This document shows, in pieces, positions 62,897-64,000 of a stretch of DNA of 64,000 nt. Made by a program: the position numbers and the translations under genes. Location: positions 186,001 through 250,000 of the forward strand of contig NZ_BSTJ01000009.1 of NCBI RefSeq assembly GCF_030269445.1. The letters run 5' to 3'. A model generated the notes under the pieces. That model had not been told where the DNA came from, ran no database searches, and saw only the letters and a list, made by a program, of their open reading frames with translations. The DNA is from Actinoallomurus iriomotensis (GTDB lineage Bacteria > Actinomycetota > Actinomycetes > Streptosporangiales > Streptosporangiaceae). Numbering within the stretch: the stretch's first letter is position 1; every line of letters begins with the position of its first letter.

Positions 62897-62930
62897 AGTT
62901 ACTTAGACAACATAGTCGACCTAGTCGACT
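62897..62930. promoter_or_regulatory. Operator region between the tra operon and the GntR gene
   Basis: The divergent gap contains AGTCGACCTAGTCGACT (62914-62930) with inverted arms AGTCGA/TCGACT and a second related block TTAGTTACTTAGAC (62894-62907). This fits a KorSA-like GntR repressor acting on both directions. Confidence 0.65.
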
Positions 62931-63010
62931 GTGCAGTCAAGGACTTCGTGGTTGGCCATGTCGACCGGTTGTGCTGAACTAGAGGCCGACAGGCGACAGG
63001 AGAGGTGCGG

Positions 63011-63376
63011 ATGGTCGAGAGGACGGGGCGGGCCGGCTATTTGCAGATCGCCGACGACCTGCGCGAGCGGATCCGTACCGGCGAGATGGCCCCGGGCTCC
63101 CCGCTGCCGTCGACCGCCCGGCTCGCCGAGACGTACGAGGTCTCGCTCGGCGTCGTGAAGATGGCCGTCGGAATCCTCCGTACGGAAGGCCTGGTCGTCG
63201 GCCAGCAGGGCAAGGGCGTCTTCGTCCGCGAGGGCGCGGCACCAGAACCGTCCGGCACGAGCGAGGACCCGCTCACCGAGATCCGCGCCGCGCTACGGGA
63301 GCAGTCGCGCCGCATCGAACGGCTTGAGGCGACCGTTGCCGAGCTGGGAGGCCGGTCCGCTTCGGCGAAGAAGTAG
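63011..63376 (+). CDS. GntR family repressor, KorSA-like
   Basis: 121 residues from ATG 63011 (AGGAGAGG upstream; GTG 63005 possible). Winged helix YLQIADDLRERIRTGEMAPG, YEVSLGVVKMAVGILRTEGL, GKGVFVREG, then a C-terminal coiled coil (EQSRRIERLEATVAELGG). Short GntR proteins of this kind keep AICE transfer and replication genes silent. Confidence 0.88.
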   Translation: MVERTGRAGYLQIADDLRERIRTGEMAPGSPLPSTARLAETYEVSLGVVKMAVGILRTEGLVVGQQGKGVFVREGAAPEPSGTSEDPLTEIRAALREQSRRIERLEATVAELGGRSASAKK

Positions 63377-63557
63377 GCCGGCTGTCCAGGACACGGCAGC
63401 CGTTCAGCCACCGCGCGTAACCCGCCGTCCGGCTCGGCGCCGTCGTGTCCAGACGGGTCCAGGGCGCCTCGTGACGCATCCCGAGCAGCGCGATGACGAA
63501 GCCGACGAGAACGGCGCAGCCGACCAGTCCGGCGGCGACCAGAGGGAGTGCGCTCAT
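63273..63557 (-). CDS. Putative small membrane protein, antisense to gntR end
   Basis: 94 residues from ATG 63557, overlapping the stop of the gene upstream (ATGA). One helix MSALPLVAAGLVGCAVLVGFVI. The C-terminal third is antisense to the GntR gene by 104 bp, so the true length is doubtful. Confidence 0.4.
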   Translation of the reverse strand: MSALPLVAAGLVGCAVLVGFVIALLGMRHEAPWTRLDTTAPSRTAGYARWLNGCRVLDSRPTSSPKRTGLPARQRSPQAVRCGATAPVARRGSR

Positions 63558-63769
63558 GTCCAGCTCACCCCCGCCTCGGCCTTACGGCTTGGCCGCCCGG
63601 CCGGACGCCGAGTTCCTCCAGGGCGCCGCGCAGCGATGCGCCGCCCGACCTGACGCCGCAGCCACCGCGCCCGGGCCCGGCACTTGAAGCACGACGTCCG
63701 GCCCTCCTCCAGCAGTGCGCCGCACTCGCAGGTGCCTTCCTCCTCGGGCGGGAAAACCTGGTCGGTCAT
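63554..63769 (-). CDS. Small Cys-rich basic protein
   Basis: 71 residues from ATG 63769 (AGGAGG 6 nt upstream). CECGALLEEGRTSCFKCRAR may be a zinc knuckle, followed by an Arg-rich tail. Coupled to the following membrane gene. Confidence 0.6.
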   Translation of the reverse strand: MTDQVFPPEEEGTCECGALLEEGRTSCFKCRARARWLRRQVGRRIAARRPGGTRRPAGRPSRKAEAGVSWT

Positions 63770-63871
63770 GTTCGTCCTCCTTTCTCCCGGAGTCCGCCTC
63801 GGTTGCGGACTGTGACACCGAGAATGCGGCGCGAAAGGGGGACAGGATCACTACAGGATGGGACGTGTGCA

Positions 63872-63909
63872 GGACGTCCGGTCTACGATTGCCGCGTCCC
63901 TGGACGTCC
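63872..63909. promoter_or_regulatory. Paired GGACGTCC palindromes with -10 between
   Basis: GGACGTCC occurs at 63872-63879 and 63902-63909, 30 bp apart, with TACGAT between them as a possible -10 for the HTH gene at 63926. Likely operator pair. Confidence 0.5.
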
Positions 63910-63925
63910 TTTCGAGACGGGTGGC

Positions 63926-64000
63926 ATGGCGAACGAGAGACTGCGCGCGGCATTGCTGGAACGTGGTGCCTCGGTGGCCGAGCTGGCCGAGGCCGTAGCG
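63926..64000 (+). CDS. XRE/HTH family regulator, 3' truncated by window
   Basis: Only 25 codons are present: MANERLRAALLERGASVAEL, the start of an XRE helix-turn-helix as found near the right half of AICEs. Confidence 0.6.
   Translation, partial: MANERLRAALLERGASVAELAEAVA

Larger units (their letters stand above)
56982..64000. mobile_element. Actinomycete integrative and conjugative element (AICE, pSAM2-like), left part
   Basis: Begins at the tRNA-Arg 3' end and runs past the window edge. It holds the AICE core in usual order: tyrosine integrase, excisionase, RepSA-type initiator, small element proteins, DUF2637 membrane protein, FtsK/TraSA translocase and a divergent GntR regulator. The outer att repeat (a copy of the tRNA 3' end) should lie beyond 64000. 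Confidence 0.9.

Overview
The window is GC-rich DNA with actinobacterial features: frequent GTG starts, tightly overlapping start/stop codons, a chaplin-like secreted protein, DUF574 methyltransferase, orphan XRE/DUF5753 regulator, ECF sigma factors and a pSAM2-like integrative element. A Streptosporangiales-type actinomycete (Actinomadura/Actinoallomurus kind) is my best guess, by inference only. Positions 1-56900 look chromosomal; 56982 to the right edge is the start of an actinomycete integrative and conjugative element (AICE) inserted at a tRNA-Arg gene.

Layout. 1-6.5 kb: partial unknown gene, a MarR regulator with two palindromic operators, then methyltransferase/histidine kinase/response regulator in one overlapping operon, followed by an MMPL exporter. 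6.6-14.7 kb: a beta-helix protein fused to two CbxX/CfqX AAA domains, a repeat-rich protein with a Cys/His tail, small membrane proteins and a secreted GH106-like rhamnosidase. 14.7-19.2 kb: a second two-component system divergent from a berberine-bridge-type flavoenzyme and a 14-TM drug exporter. 19.2-24.8 kb: ROK regulator between two paralogous small membrane proteins, a lipoprotein, an alpha/beta hydrolase and a membrane protein. 24.9-32.4 kb: a KAP-type membrane P-loop NTPase, HAD phosphatase, and a sigma-like gene overlapped by a class III nucleotide-cyclase-fold gene. 32.5-40.1 kb: methyltransferases, thioredoxin-reductase-like enzyme, anchor-less LPXTG protein, XRE regulator, a TetR/VOC operon with paired operators, aldo/keto reductase and a variant adenosine deaminase. 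40.5-49.8 kb: chaplin-like protein, phosphoesterase, NlpC/P60 peptidase, atypical response regulator, and cyanophycin synthetase/cyanophycinase (cphA/cphB). 50.1-56.7 kb: two more cyclase-fold paralogs, a membrane-tethered ECF sigma factor, a GntR/UTRA regulator and a secreted glycerophosphodiester phosphodiesterase.

56.9-64 kb: tRNA-Arg(ACG), then integrase, excisionase, RepSA-like initiator, several small element proteins, DUF2637 membrane protein, FtsK/TraSA-like translocase, divergent GntR (KorSA-like) regulator, and the first 25 codons of an HTH gene. The right attachment site lies outside the window.

The most unusual content is the family of three cyclase-fold proteins (29712-30491, 50145-50822, 53353-54108), two of which sit directly against a sigma-factor gene. 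In one case that sigma factor carries its own transmembrane helix and an exported beta domain. This suggests a repeated, uncharacterised nucleotide-sensing/sigma regulatory arrangement. Both the catalytic activity of the cyclase-fold proteins and their functional link to the sigma factors are unproven.
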